64,000 bases of DNA, taken from positions 62,001 through 126,000 of the forward strand of contig SZNP01000010.1 in the NCBI GenBank assembly GCA_005239435.1. Direction: 5' to 3'. Below are positions 51,112-59,301 of this stretch, one piece after another; position 1 is the first letter of the stretch, and each line of letters opens with the position of its first letter. This DNA is from Halorussus salinisoli. GTDB lineage: Archaea; Halobacteriota; Halobacteria; Halobacteriales; Haladaptataceae. The notes below the pieces were generated by a model. The model ran no database searches. It worked only from the letters and a program-made list of their open reading frames with translations, and was not told the DNA's origin. The translations under genes and the position numbers were made by a program.

Positions 51112-52857
51112 ATGGTAGAAGGTCACAATCTTCACGACTACGACGAGGTACGCGAATCGTTCTCGTGGGACGACATCTACGCCGAGGCAGACTGGGACGC
51201 GCCCGACGAACTCAACGTCGGCCACGAGGTCTGCGACCGCCACGCCCGGAACGGTGAGGCGAAACGCGCCTCGGAAGATCGAGCGGCGGAGTCGGGAGGC
51301 GAGAAGGTCGCGCTCTACCAGGTGAGCGAGGACGGCGACCTCACGAAGACGACGTTCCGGGAGTTAGCCGACCGCTCCGGCCAGTTCGCCAACGTCCTCG
51401 AAGAGTTGGGCGTCGAGAAGGGCGACCGGGTGTTCTCGTACATGCCCCGGATTCCGGAACACTACGTCGCGCTCGTCGGGACGCTCAAGCGCGGCGCGGT
51501 GTTCGGCGGGGTCAACGAGCGATTCGGGCCGGACGGCATCTCCTACCGACTCGACGACTGCGACGCCTCGGTGGTCGTGACGACGAGCGACAACCGGGAG
51601 ACGGTCGGGAAGGCGCTCGAAGACGCACCCTCGGTCGAACACGTCCTCGTCGTAGACCGGAGCGACGGCGGGGAGTTCGACGCTGCACAGACCGACGACG
51701 TCGGCTTCGCGGAGGCACTCGACGGCGCGAGCAGGGAGTACGAGCCCGCTCGGACCAGTGGCGAGGACGACGCGCTCCTCTACTACACCAGCGGGACGAC
51801 CGGCCCGGCGAAGGGCGTCCGGCACAAACAGCGGTGGGTCGCCGGGGTGGCGGCGACACAGAAGTACGCCGTGGACCTCCAACCCGGTGACCTCTACTGG
51901 TCTACCGCCGACCTCGGGTGGCTCACCGGACCTATCAACACTCTCGGGGCGTGGTTCTGGGGCGCGTCACTGTTCACCTACGAGGGCGAGTTCGACCCCG
52001 AGACGTGGTCCGACCTGCTCGACGAGTACCCGATTTCGGTCCTGTTCAGCGTGCCAACGGCCTACCGGATGCTCCGCGAGAAGGAGGAGATTCTGGAGGG
52101 CGTGAACGTCAACCTCCGCCACGCCCTCTCCATCGGGGAACCGCTCTCGGCCGGGGTCGTGGACTGGGGCGAGGAGACGCTGGGCGTCACCATCCACGAC
52201 ACCTACGGCCAGACAGAGACCGGGAACATGATTATCAACAACTACCCGACGATGGAACTGAAGCCGGGGAGCATGGGCAAGCCCCTGCCCGGAATCGAAT
52301 CCGAAGTGGTGGACCCCGAGACCGGCGAACCCATGCCGCCGGGCGAGACCGGCGAAATCGCCCAGCGCGGCGACTACCCCTGCTTCTTCGCCGGATACTG
52401 GCAGAAGCCCGAGAAGACGGCCGCGTGCTTCGTAGAGGGGCCGGAGGGCGAATGGTACCTTTCGGGCGACCTCGCCAGAAAAGACGAAGACGGCTACTTC
52501 TGGTTCGAGGGCCGGGCCGACGACGTCATCATCTCGTCGGGCTACCGCATCGGCCCGTTCGAGGTCGAGAGTTCGCTCGGCGAACACCCCGCAGTCGCGG
52601 AGGCCGCGGTCGTTCCCAAACCCGACCGCGAGCGCGGCAACATCGTGAAGGCCTACGTCGTCCCGAGCGACGACGCCGACGCCTCCGACGACCTCGCAGA
52701 GGACGTCAAGTCCTACGTCCGCGACGAACTATCTGCCCACGAGTACCCCCGCGAAATCGAGTTCGTGGACGACCTCCCGAAGACGGTGACGGGGAAGATT
52801 CGCCGGACGGAACTGCAGGACGACGCCCAAGAAGAGGCCGAAGTCGAGCGGGAGTGA
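51112..52857 (+). CDS. AMP-forming acyl-CoA synthetase
   Basis: This is a 581-aa member of the acetyl/medium-chain acyl-CoA synthetase branch. The adenylate-forming signature is LLYYTSGTTGPAKGVRHKQR, and the later DTYGQTETGNMI and WYLSGDLARKDEDGYFWFEG motifs and a C-terminal PKTVTGKIRRTEL catalytic lysine loop are all present. It activates a short- or medium-chain carboxylate to its CoA thioester with ATP in the cytoplasm. A TATA-like TTATTTTTG lies about 25-30 nt upstream. The substrate is not specified by sequence alone. Confidence 0.9.
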   Translation: MVEGHNLHDYDEVRESFSWDDIYAEADWDAPDELNVGHEVCDRHARNGEAKRASEDRAAESGGEKVALYQVSEDGDLTKTTFRELADRSGQFANVLEELGVEKGDRVFSYMPRIPEHYVALVGTLKRGAVFGGVNERFGPDGISYRLDDCDASVVVTTSDNRETVGKALEDAPSVEHVLVVDRSDGGEFDAAQTDDVGFAEALDGASREYEPARTSGEDDALLYYTSGTTGPAKGVRHKQRWVAGVAATQKYAVDLQPGDLYWSTADLGWLTGPINTLGAWFWGASLFTYEGEFDPETWSDLLDEYPISVLFSVPTAYRMLREKEEILEGVNVNLRHALSIGEPLSAGVVDWGEETLGVTIHDTYGQTETGNMIINNYPTMELKPGSMGKPLPGIESEVVDPETGEPMPPGETGEIAQRGDYPCFFAGYWQKPEKTAACFVEGPEGEWYLSGDLARKDEDGYFWFEGRADDVIISSGYRIGPFEVESSLGEHPAVAEAAVVPKPDRERGNIVKAYVVPSDDADASDDLAEDVKSYVRDELSAHEYPREIEFVDDLPKTVTGKIRRTELQDDAQEEAEVERE

Positions 52858-52924
52858 GCGAGGTTCGTCGGAATCTGTTCTTTCGACAGTAAAACTCTGC
52901 GCGCGCTGATTTACTCCTCTCCCC

Positions 52925-53265
52925 GGCCCGCGCTGGCGTCGTCGCGCCGTCGGCGCGATTGCTCGGCGACGCGGGTCGTCCGCCGGTACGACTTCGTGCT
53001 TTTTTTTTTCGAATCGCGCCCGTGCGCGCGAGGTCCCCGAGAACGGACGTGACCGCAGTTCGGAAGACGCGAGTCGTCTTCCGGTGTCTGCGCGAGCGAA
53101 GCGAGTGCAGGCTCGTCGGAGTTTCCACCGACGATGGACGAGTAGCGCAGGCCCGTGGCCGAGCAACGCAGGCGGTTGGAGAGGTGTGTGGCCGTGGCGG
53201 TGCGCGGTAGTGTGGTGCTGTGCGATGACTCCGTGGCTCACGGAGTAGCTAGCTTCTCTCTCCCG
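52925..53265 (+). repeat. Dispersed hairpin-rich intergenic element, copy 2
   Basis: It shares a 35-of-36 start block with copy 3 (TGGCGTCGTCGCGCC then CGGCGCGATTGCTCGG), and later AACGGACGTGACCGCAG, GGTGTCTGCG, CGAGTAGCGCAG, GAGCAACGCAGGCGG and TGGAGAGGTGTG. Two hairpins are visible: GGAAGACG/CGTCTTCC and TCGTCGG/CCGACGA. It also shares GGAGTAGCTAGCT at its end with copy 1. It fills most of the 524-bp gap downstream of the acyl-CoA synthetase gene. No protein is supported in it. Confidence 0.75.
53000..53009 (+). terminator. Oligo-T terminator within repeat copy 2
   Basis: A run of ten T residues, the longest in the window, lies 143 nt after the stop of the acyl-CoA synthetase gene. Archaeal transcription ends readily at oligo-T tracts, so this may end that transcript. 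The other two copies of the element lack the T run. Confidence 0.55.
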
Positions 53266-53381
53266 TTCACGACTACAGCCCGGATGCCATTATAGCCGGG
53301 ACGACGTTACAGCCGGGACTACTCCCGACTACGACGAACCGAATCACGCAGGAGAGACGGAGAACCCGACTAGAAGCCCCC

Positions 53382-53711
53382 TCAAAGCGGTAGCGCGGAC
53401 CGAACGCGTTCGATGACGCCCGGCGTCCGAGAGTGGCGATACTTCTCGAACACGGGGTGGAGCGCGTTCAGAAACTCCTGTTTGTCGTCGAACCGCTCAC
53501 GTTCGACCTCCGAGATGGCCTCCGAGAGCGCTACCGTGTGGCCGCTGGCGTCGTACTTGATGCGAGGGTCCGACAGCGACTCAACGACTTCCGTGCCGGT
53601 CGCCGGGAACGAGAGATCGCCGTCGTCGAGTTCGGCCGCTACTTCGGCGATACCGAACTCGATGACGTCGGGTCCGTCGTCCGAGTCCGACGATGGTGGC
53701 CTCACGCCCAT
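53382..53711 (-). CDS. Conserved haloarchaeal protein (DUF5789-like)
   Basis: This 109-aa acidic protein (MGVRPPSSDSDDGPDVIEFG start) has the pattern GIAEVAAELDDGDLSFPATG, then LSDPRIKYDASGHTVALSEA and a C-terminal helical end. It resembles a family I recall as DUF5789, found only in haloarchaea. An upstream start at 53795 would add a less acidic stretch. The role is unknown. Confidence 0.6.
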   Translation of the reverse strand: MGVRPPSSDSDDGPDVIEFGIAEVAAELDDGDLSFPATGTEVVESLSDPRIKYDASGHTVALSEAISEVERERFDDKQEFLNALHPVFEKYRHSRTPGVIERVRSALPL

Positions 53712-54214
53712 AGGTGTGGGTTCTGGCTCCCGCAATGAAAAACTCACTACTCGGAATTCCAAGGGTTCGGGTCGGTGGTCGAGCGGTCGGTTCACCGAGA
53801 GCGACGGCCGAACCGAGGACGACGAACGGACCGAGAGCGACGGCTTCCGGCCGAACGGAGACGAAGCATCTTGCCGAGACGTGAAGCGTCAGTCCGAGAC
53901 AATCTTAGAGGCGTGTGACGTGTATACAGCCACTCATAACAAATGTAAAATGTTCCTAGGTCGTGATTCAGATATCCTTAGGCCCGCTTCGAGATGGTGC
54001 AAACGGTCTCGGAGCGGCGGCCAGAACGCACACAACCACCAACGGCATTCCCTCTGTAGCCATGAGCGAAACCGTGAGCGCGAGTCCCGACTGACCACCG
54101 CCGTCCGACCGAGCGTCCCGGTAGACCGAGCGCCCCCGGCACGTCCGCGAATCGAACCTTCCACATCACCGACAACCGGTGCCTTTCTTAACTGTCCATC
54201 ACGAAGATAGATGT
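53712..54214. other. 503-bp intergenic region before the second thiolase
   Basis: No gene is supported: the one long frame is rich in Arg, Ser and rare codons. A 14-bp direct repeat (ACCGAGAGCGACGG, near 53795 and 53830) and a TATA-like TTTCTTAAC (54184-54192, 23-31 nt before the thiolase ATG) are the only recognised elements. Confidence 0.5.
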
Positions 54215-55378
54215 ATGACAGGCGTACGAGTCGCAGGGGTCGGTCTCACCCACTTCGGCAAGCATCCCGAGCGGACGGGCCGGGACCTCTTCGCGGAAGC
54301 GAGTCAGCGCGCGCTCACCGACGCGGGCGTGGACCGCGCGGACGTAGAACAACTCAACTACGGCAACTTCATGGGCGAACTGGCCGAGCATCAGGGCCAC
54401 CAGGGCCCGCTGATGGCCGAGGCCGCGGGACTGACCGCGCCCGCCACGCGCTACGAGAGCGCGTGCGCCTCCTCGGGCGTGGCCGTCCGCGAGGCCGTCA
54501 AGGACGTGCGCAACGGCGAGGCCGACGTGATGCTCGTCGGCGGGGCCGAGCGCATGAACAACCTCGGGACCGCGGGGACGACCGAAGCCCTCGCGATCGC
54601 GGCCGACGACCTCTACGAGGTCCGGGCGGGCATGACGTTCCCGGCGGCCTACGCGCTGATGGCGAAAGCCTACTTCGACCAGTACGGCGGGAGCAAGGAG
54701 GACCTCGCCGGAATCGCGGTCAAGAACCACGACAACGCCCTCGAAAACGAGTACGCCCAGTTCCAGAAGGCCATCTCGGTCGAGGACGCCCTCGACGCCC
54801 CGATGATAGCCGACCCGCTGGGTCTCTACGACGCCTGCCCCATCACCGACGGGGCGAGCGCGGCGGTCCTCGTGAGCGACGAGTACGCCGAGGAACACGA
54901 CCTCGACGCGCCGGTCTCCATCACCGGCACCGGGCAGGGCGGCGACAAGATGGCCCTGCAAGACAGACAGTTCCTCGCGCGTACGCCCGCGGCCGAGCGC
55001 GCCGCCGAGGAGGCCTACGACGACGCCGGAATCGGCCCGCAGGACGTGTCGGTCGCGGAGGTCCACGACTGCTTCACCATCGCGGAAGTCCTCGCGCTCG
55101 AAGCCCTCGACTTCTACGCGCCCGGCGAGGGAATTGGCGCGGCGGCCCGCGGCGAGACCACCCGCGACGGCGACCGGCCGGTCAACCTCTCCGGAGGACT
55201 CAAAGCCAAGGGCCACCCGGTCGGCGCGACGGGGACGAGTCAAGTGGTCGAGATGACGCGACTGCTCCGCGGCGACCACCCGAACAGCGACGCCGTGCCG
55301 GGTGAGATCGGCGTCACCCACAACGCGGGTGGCACGGTCGCGAGCACCACAGTTCACGTCTTGGAGGTGGAAGAATGA
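54215..55378 (+). CDS. Thiolase (acetyl-CoA acetyltransferase, DUF35-paired)
   Basis: This 387-aa thiolase has nucleophile Cys84 in ESACASSGVA, VAEVHDCFTIAEVLALEALD, KAKGHPVGATGTSQVV and THNAGGTVASTTV. It overlaps the following DUF35 gene by 4 bp, so they form an operon. In methanogens thiolase plus DUF35 plus HMG-CoA synthase form a complex that starts the mevalonate route; here a synthase gene is absent. It may equally act in acyl-CoA degradation. The ATG at 54215 follows a TATA-like TTTCTTAAC by 23 nt; longer frames are rejected. Confidence 0.88.
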   Translation: MTGVRVAGVGLTHFGKHPERTGRDLFAEASQRALTDAGVDRADVEQLNYGNFMGELAEHQGHQGPLMAEAAGLTAPATRYESACASSGVAVREAVKDVRNGEADVMLVGGAERMNNLGTAGTTEALAIAADDLYEVRAGMTFPAAYALMAKAYFDQYGGSKEDLAGIAVKNHDNALENEYAQFQKAISVEDALDAPMIADPLGLYDACPITDGASAAVLVSDEYAEEHDLDAPVSITGTGQGGDKMALQDRQFLARTPAAERAAEEAYDDAGIGPQDVSVAEVHDCFTIAEVLALEALDFYAPGEGIGAAARGETTRDGDRPVNLSGGLKAKGHPVGATGTSQVVEMTRLLRGDHPNSDAVPGEIGVTHNAGGTVASTTVHVLEVEE

Positions 55379-55782
55379 GCGACGAAACCGGAAACGAGGC
55401 CGAACGCGTCCGCGACGAGGGCTTCGACGACTTCCTCGACGCCATCGAGTCGGGCGAGGGCTTCTACCTCGACTGCCCCGAAGGTCACGGGTCGCTCCCG
55501 CCGCGGCGGGTCTGCCCCCACTGCGGCGCGACCGACCTCGAAGAAGTCGCCCTGCCAGAGACCGGTGAAATCGAGACGTTCACCACGGTTCACGTCGCGT
55601 CCCCGGAGTTCGCCGACGACGCGCCCTACGTCACGGCGGTCGCGGCGTTCGACGGCGTTCGCTTGACGGGAATCGTCCGGGGCATCGACTCGGAAGAGAT
55701 CGACGTCGGCACCGAGGTCACGCCCGAGGTGGGCGGGACCGAGACCGCCGACGAGCGCGTGCTGGTCTTCCGGGCGCGCTGA
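55375..55782 (+). CDS. DUF35 zinc-ribbon/OB-fold acyl-CoA-binding protein
   Basis: This 135-aa protein has a zinc-ribbon start LDCPEGHGSLPPRRVCPHCG (Cys34, His38, Cys47, Cys50, so a C3H ligand set where C4 is usual). An OB-fold C-terminal half follows (PYVTAVAAFDGVRLTGIVRG). DUF35 proteins bind CoA substrates beside thiolases. The gene overlaps the thiolase gene by ATGA. It is a stand-alone counterpart of the DUF35 domain fused at the C-terminus of the 9271 gene. Confidence 0.85.
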   Translation: MSDETGNEAERVRDEGFDDFLDAIESGEGFYLDCPEGHGSLPPRRVCPHCGATDLEEVALPETGEIETFTTVHVASPEFADDAPYVTAVAAFDGVRLTGIVRGIDSEEIDVGTEVTPEVGGTETADERVLVFRAR

Positions 55783-55823
55783 GGGTCGTTTCGACGCGAC
55801 TGTCTCCGACCCGGACCGACTCT

Positions 55824-56765
55824 TCAGGCTTCCATCTCCTTCTCGGTCAACTCGTCCAGCAGCACGTCGAGGAACGGACCGGGATGCTCGGCGTGGGGAA
55901 GCAACTTCGCCTCGTCGAACACCACCAGTTTCGTGTCGGCCCGCTCGGCCAGTTCTTCGCCCTCTTCCAGCGGCGAAACCGTCGCGTCCCGACCCCAGAC
56001 GATGGTGACGGGGACGTCCAGACCGGCTAACTCCTCGCCGAGGTCCACGTCGGGGTCGAGATAGCCCGAGACGAACGAGGCGGGCGCGAACCGCGCGCCG
56101 GGTTGGTGGGCGGTCTGCCACTGGTAGTCCACGTCGCGCTCGGTGTAGGAGGCCTCGGTCGAGTACGCCTCGCGGTTGTCGAAGAAGTGGAGCGACCGCT
56201 TGCTGGTCAGAAGGTTGAACAGCGCTTGCCCGACCACTGGCGACCGGAACGCCGACCGGAGCCACGTCCGCCGGGTTCCGGTGTCGCCGGTCGGCGCGAC
56301 GAGAACCAACCGCGAGAAGACGCCGGACTGTTGCTGTGCCAAGACGGCGTAGGCCCCCGACAGCGACGTGGCCACGCAGGCCGCATCGTCGGTCAGGTCC
56401 TCTGCGAAGTCGGTTACGAAGGCGGTGTACAGCGCGGCCGAGTAGGTCAGCGGCGGCCGGTCCGAGCGCCCGAACCCGGGCAGGTCGGGAGCGACGACGT
56501 GGTGGGTCTTGGCGAGTTGGTCGAATATCTGGTCGAACTCCTTGTTGGAGGCCGCGGCGTGGACCCCGTGCAGCAGGAGCACGTCCGGGTCGTCCGGGTC
56601 GCCCGCCTCGGTGTAGGCCACGTCGAACCCCCGCCAGCGGTACGTCTTCTGTCGGCCCTCCAGCGCGGGTTCGAGGTCGCCCGCTTTCCACGCCAGCAGT
56701 CGGTTGCCGAGCGTGGCGGCACCGAGTCCGCCCGCGACTCCAGCTACCACGTTTCGTAACTTCAT
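55824..56765 (-). CDS. Alpha/beta hydrolase with altered nucleophile elbow
   Basis: This 313-aa alpha/beta-hydrolase-fold protein has an N-terminal hydrophobic helix (VVAGVAGGLGAATLGN, residues ~6-21), probably a membrane anchor. The oxyanion region LLLHGVHAAASNKEF, an elbow VATSLSGAYA with Ser134 as nucleophile, an acid in IVWGRDATVSP and His in LLPHAEHPGPF complete the set. The elbow reads A-T-S-L-S-G rather than G-x-S-x-G, so specificity may be unusual. Substrate is unknown. The gene is monocistronic and converges on the thiolase/DUF35 pair. Confidence 0.8.
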   Translation of the reverse strand: MKLRNVVAGVAGGLGAATLGNRLLAWKAGDLEPALEGRQKTYRWRGFDVAYTEAGDPDDPDVLLLHGVHAAASNKEFDQIFDQLAKTHHVVAPDLPGFGRSDRPPLTYSAALYTAFVTDFAEDLTDDAACVATSLSGAYAVLAQQQSGVFSRLVLVAPTGDTGTRRTWLRSAFRSPVVGQALFNLLTSKRSLHFFDNREAYSTEASYTERDVDYQWQTAHQPGARFAPASFVSGYLDPDVDLGEELAGLDVPVTIVWGRDATVSPLEEGEELAERADTKLVVFDEAKLLPHAEHPGPFLDVLLDELTEKEMEA

Positions 56766-56839
56766 ATCCGAATATTCAGCGTCGGGAAAGTTAGCCGTTG
56801 TGCCGGGGTTTTCCGAATCCGGAGTCGCTCGGCGACGAG

Positions 56840-57001
56840 TCACCCGGAACCGAGTCGCTCGGCGACGGTCGCCGGACCGGTGATGTCGAAGTCGGTCACG
56901 CGGCCCGTGACCACGAGGTCGGCGGCGGACTCCGGTTCGCGGGCTCGACGGTCGTCGTCTCCCCGGTCTCGGACAGGTCGGGCGTACTCCACTCTGGTCA
57001 C
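56840..57001 (-). CDS. Possible 53-aa ORF upstream of the alpha/beta hydrolase
   Basis: A GTG-started frame encodes MTRVEYARPVRDRGDDDRRA and continues to ...VTDFDITGPATVAERLGSG. Codons in the second half are strongly G/C-ended and the peptide is haloarchaeal in character. Its last codons and stop are duplicated 30 bp further on (GAGTCGCTCGGCGACG twice, read on the plus strand). It may be a small real protein or the remnant of a larger gene. It begins 236 bp upstream of the hydrolase start. Confidence 0.35.
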   Translation of the reverse strand: MTRVEYARPVRDRGDDDRRAREPESAADLVVTGRVTDFDITGPATVAERLGSG

Positions 57002-57127
57002 GGTATCCTACATAAATTTCGGGGAGCGGGCAACCCGGAAGTTTCACAGCTTCGCACATATCTACGGTTTCTAGAAATCCCTCTATGATTGTTTTAGAAT
57101 TATTTTCATTCCTCTCGCCGTTTCGCA

Positions 57128-57372
57128 CGGCGAGCACTGGCGTCGTCGCGCCGACGGCGCGATTGCTCGGCGGAACGTGCCTCCGACGGTGTCTGCGGGA
57201 ACGGACGTGACCGCAGGCTCGGAGGACGTCGTTTGTCCTCCGGTGTCTGCGAGAATGGACAGGACCGCAGGCTCGTCAGAGCGTACCTCTGACGGTGGCC
57301 GAGTAGCGCAACGACGTGAGCAACGCAGGCGAGTGCGGAGACGCGAGGCCCTCGCGGTGCTGTGCGGCCAGT
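57128..57372 (+). repeat. Dispersed hairpin-rich intergenic element, copy 3
   Basis: It contains two tandem modules of the form GGTGTCTGCG-n-GGAC-n-GACCGCAGGCTCG, each followed by a hairpin: GGAGGAC/GTCCTCC and CGTCAGAG/CTCTGACG. The corresponding hairpins in copy 2 use different but paired bases. It then shares CGAGTAGCGCA, GAGCAACGCAGGCG and GCGGTGCTGTGCGG with the other copies. It ends 50 bp before mevalonate kinase and is read through by a spurious N-terminal extension of that gene. The rest of the 657-bp gap (56766-57127) holds the sORF above and an AT-rich stretch at 57010-57110. Confidence 0.75.
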
Positions 57373-57422
57373 GGGAAATCGCCTTCGCAAACGAATTAAC
57401 CCCCGGAACGGAATCTTCTCGC

Positions 57423-58412
57423 ATGGTCGTTTCGAGCGCTCCGGGCAAGGTCTACTTGTTCGGAGAACACGCGGTCGTCTACGGCGAACCGGCGGTGCCG
57501 TGCGCCATCGAGCGCCGGGCGCGAGTCACCGTCGAAGCGCGCGACGACGACCGCATCCGAGTCCACGCGGAGGACCTGAGTCTGAACGGGTTCACCGTGG
57601 AGTACAGCGACGGAAGCGACGACGCGCCCGACGTGGACGTGTCGGAATCGCTGGTCCAGGCCGGAATCGGGTACATCGACGCCGCGGTCGAGCAGGCGCG
57701 CGAGGCCGCGGGCGAACCCGACGCCGGGTTCGACATCACCGTCGAGAGCGAGATTCCGCTGGGCGCGGGTCTCGGCTCGTCGGCCGCGGTCACGACCGCG
57801 GGTATCGACGCCGGGACCCGCGAGTTGGGCGTCGAACTCTCCGCCGCGGAGGTCGCCGAACGTGCCTACCGCGCCGAACTCGAAGTGCAGAACGGCGAGG
57901 CCTCTCGCGCCGACACCTTCTGCTCGGCGACGGGCGGGGCGGTCCGGGTCGAGGGCGACGATTGCCGGGCCATCGACGCCCCGGACCTCCCGTTCGTCAT
58001 CGGCTTCGACGGCGGCGCGGGCGACACGGGCCAACTCGTCGCGGGCGTCCGGGCGCTCCGCGAGGAGTACGACTTCGCGGCCGACACCATCGAAAGCATC
58101 GGCGACCTCGTGCGCCGCGGTGAGCAGGCCCTCACCGCGGGAGACGTGGAAGAACTCGGCGAACTCATGAGCTTCAACCACGGCCTGCTCGAAGCCCTCG
58201 GCGTCTCGTCGCGCTCGCTCGACCAGATGGTCTGGGCCGCGCGCGACGCGGGCGCACTCGGGGCCAAGCTTACGGGCGCGGGTGGCGGCGGGTGCATCGT
58301 CGCGCTCGACCCGACCGACAGCACCGAGACCGCGCTCGACTACACGCCGGGGTGCGAGGACGCGTTCCGGGCCGAACTCGACACCGACGGCGTGCGCGCG
58401 GAGGCCGAGTAG
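57423..58412 (+). CDS. mvk: Mevalonate kinase
   Basis: This 329-aa GHMP kinase begins MVVSSAPGKVYLFGEHAVVYG and contains the GHMP phosphate-binding loop PLGAGLGSSAAVTTAGID and the C-terminal KLTGAGGGGCIVAL motif. It phosphorylates mevalonate at C5 in the archaeal isoprenoid (ether-lipid) route. A 411-aa frame from 57177 crosses repeat copy 3 and is rejected; a TATA-like GAATTAAC lies 23-30 nt before the chosen ATG. Isopentenyl phosphate kinase follows with no gap. Confidence 0.95.
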   Translation: MVVSSAPGKVYLFGEHAVVYGEPAVPCAIERRARVTVEARDDDRIRVHAEDLSLNGFTVEYSDGSDDAPDVDVSESLVQAGIGYIDAAVEQAREAAGEPDAGFDITVESEIPLGAGLGSSAAVTTAGIDAGTRELGVELSAAEVAERAYRAELEVQNGEASRADTFCSATGGAVRVEGDDCRAIDAPDLPFVIGFDGGAGDTGQLVAGVRALREEYDFAADTIESIGDLVRRGEQALTAGDVEELGELMSFNHGLLEALGVSSRSLDQMVWAARDAGALGAKLTGAGGGGCIVALDPTDSTETALDYTPGCEDAFRAELDTDGVRAEAE

Positions 58413-59177
58413 ATGGCGGGCAGCGAGACGACCGTCCTCAAACTCGGCGGTAGCGTCGTCACCGACAAGGACCGACCCGAGGCGCTCGACGGTCCGGCGC
58501 TCGACGCGGCCGCAGACGCCATCGCCGAGGCGCTGGCCGGGGGCGACGTGTCGGACCTCGTGGTGGTCCACGGCGGCGGAAGCTTCGGCCATCATCACGC
58601 CAGCGAACACGGCGTCTCGAAGACCGAGGGGTCCGGAGACGCCACCGCCGCAGTCGAGATTCACGGCGCGATGAAGACGCTCGACGACTTCGTTCTCGCG
58701 CGCCTCCACGACCGCGACGTGCCCGCGGTACCGGTCCACCCCTTCTCGGCGGCCTGCCGCGACGAGGAGGCAGACCTGACGCTGATGACCGAACAGGTCG
58801 AGACGATGCTCGGGGAGGGGTTCGTGCCGGTCCTCCACGGCGACGTGGTGGCCCACGCGGGCGAGGGCGTCACAATCCTCAGCGGCGACGAAGTGGTCAC
58901 GGCCGTCGCGGAGGGCATCGACGCCGACCGAGTCGGATTCTGTTCGACCGTCCCCGGAGTCCTCGACGCCGACGACGCAGTAATTTCGGAGATCCGGTCC
59001 TACGACGAGGTGGCCGACTACCTCGGCGAAAGCGACGCGATCGACGTAACCGGTGGGATGGCCGGAAAGGTCCGGGCGCTCCTCGCCCTCGGCGCGCCAG
59101 CCACGATTTTCGGTCCCGACGACCTCCGGGCGTTCCTCGCGGGCGAGGACCCCGGCACGCGAATCGACGGACAGTGA
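58413..59177 (+). CDS. ipk: Isopentenyl phosphate kinase
   Basis: This 254-aa amino-acid-kinase-fold protein has LKLGGSVVTDKDRPE, the VVHGGGSFGHHHASEHG region with the catalytic histidine, and GMAGKVRALLALG. Archaea lacking phosphomevalonate kinase decarboxylate first and then phosphorylate isopentenyl phosphate to isopentenyl diphosphate with this enzyme. Its ATG abuts the mvk stop directly (TAGATG), so both kinases of the pathway are co-translated. Confidence 0.94.
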   Translation: MAGSETTVLKLGGSVVTDKDRPEALDGPALDAAADAIAEALAGGDVSDLVVVHGGGSFGHHHASEHGVSKTEGSGDATAAVEIHGAMKTLDDFVLARLHDRDVPAVPVHPFSAACRDEEADLTLMTEQVETMLGEGFVPVLHGDVVAHAGEGVTILSGDEVVTAVAEGIDADRVGFCSTVPGVLDADDAVISEIRSYDEVADYLGESDAIDVTGGMAGKVRALLALGAPATIFGPDDLRAFLAGEDPGTRIDGQ

Positions 59178-59249
59178 CGGACCGGCACGGAACTGACCGA
59201 CGAGTCGGGCGTGACCGACCGACGAGTTGCATTCGGCCAATCCCGTCAG

Positions 59250-59260
59250 TTTTTATTACC
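59250..59260 (+). promoter_or_regulatory. TATA-like box of the RNase J gene, with 220-nt leader
   Basis: TTTTTATTACC sits in a short AT stretch after the IPK stop and would start transcription near 59280, about 220 nt before the RNase J ATG. That is an unusually long leader for a haloarchaeon. GGGGCG-N5-CGCCCC follows immediately at 59261-59277. Confidence 0.5.
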
Positions 59261-59301
59261 GGGGCGCGTAACGCCCCCATAGACCGATAGCTCGGGGGTA
59301 C

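Noticed and set aside
53413..54210. 265-codon open frame in the gap before the second thiolase
   Set aside because: It is antisense to the DUF5789-like gene over its first part, then Arg/Ser-rich with poor codon use; no domain is recognised.
57177..57422. N-terminal extension of mevalonate kinase (82 residues)
   Set aside because: It translates the dispersed repeat, lies upstream of a good TATA-like box, and known GHMP kinases start at the MVVSSAPGK-type motif.
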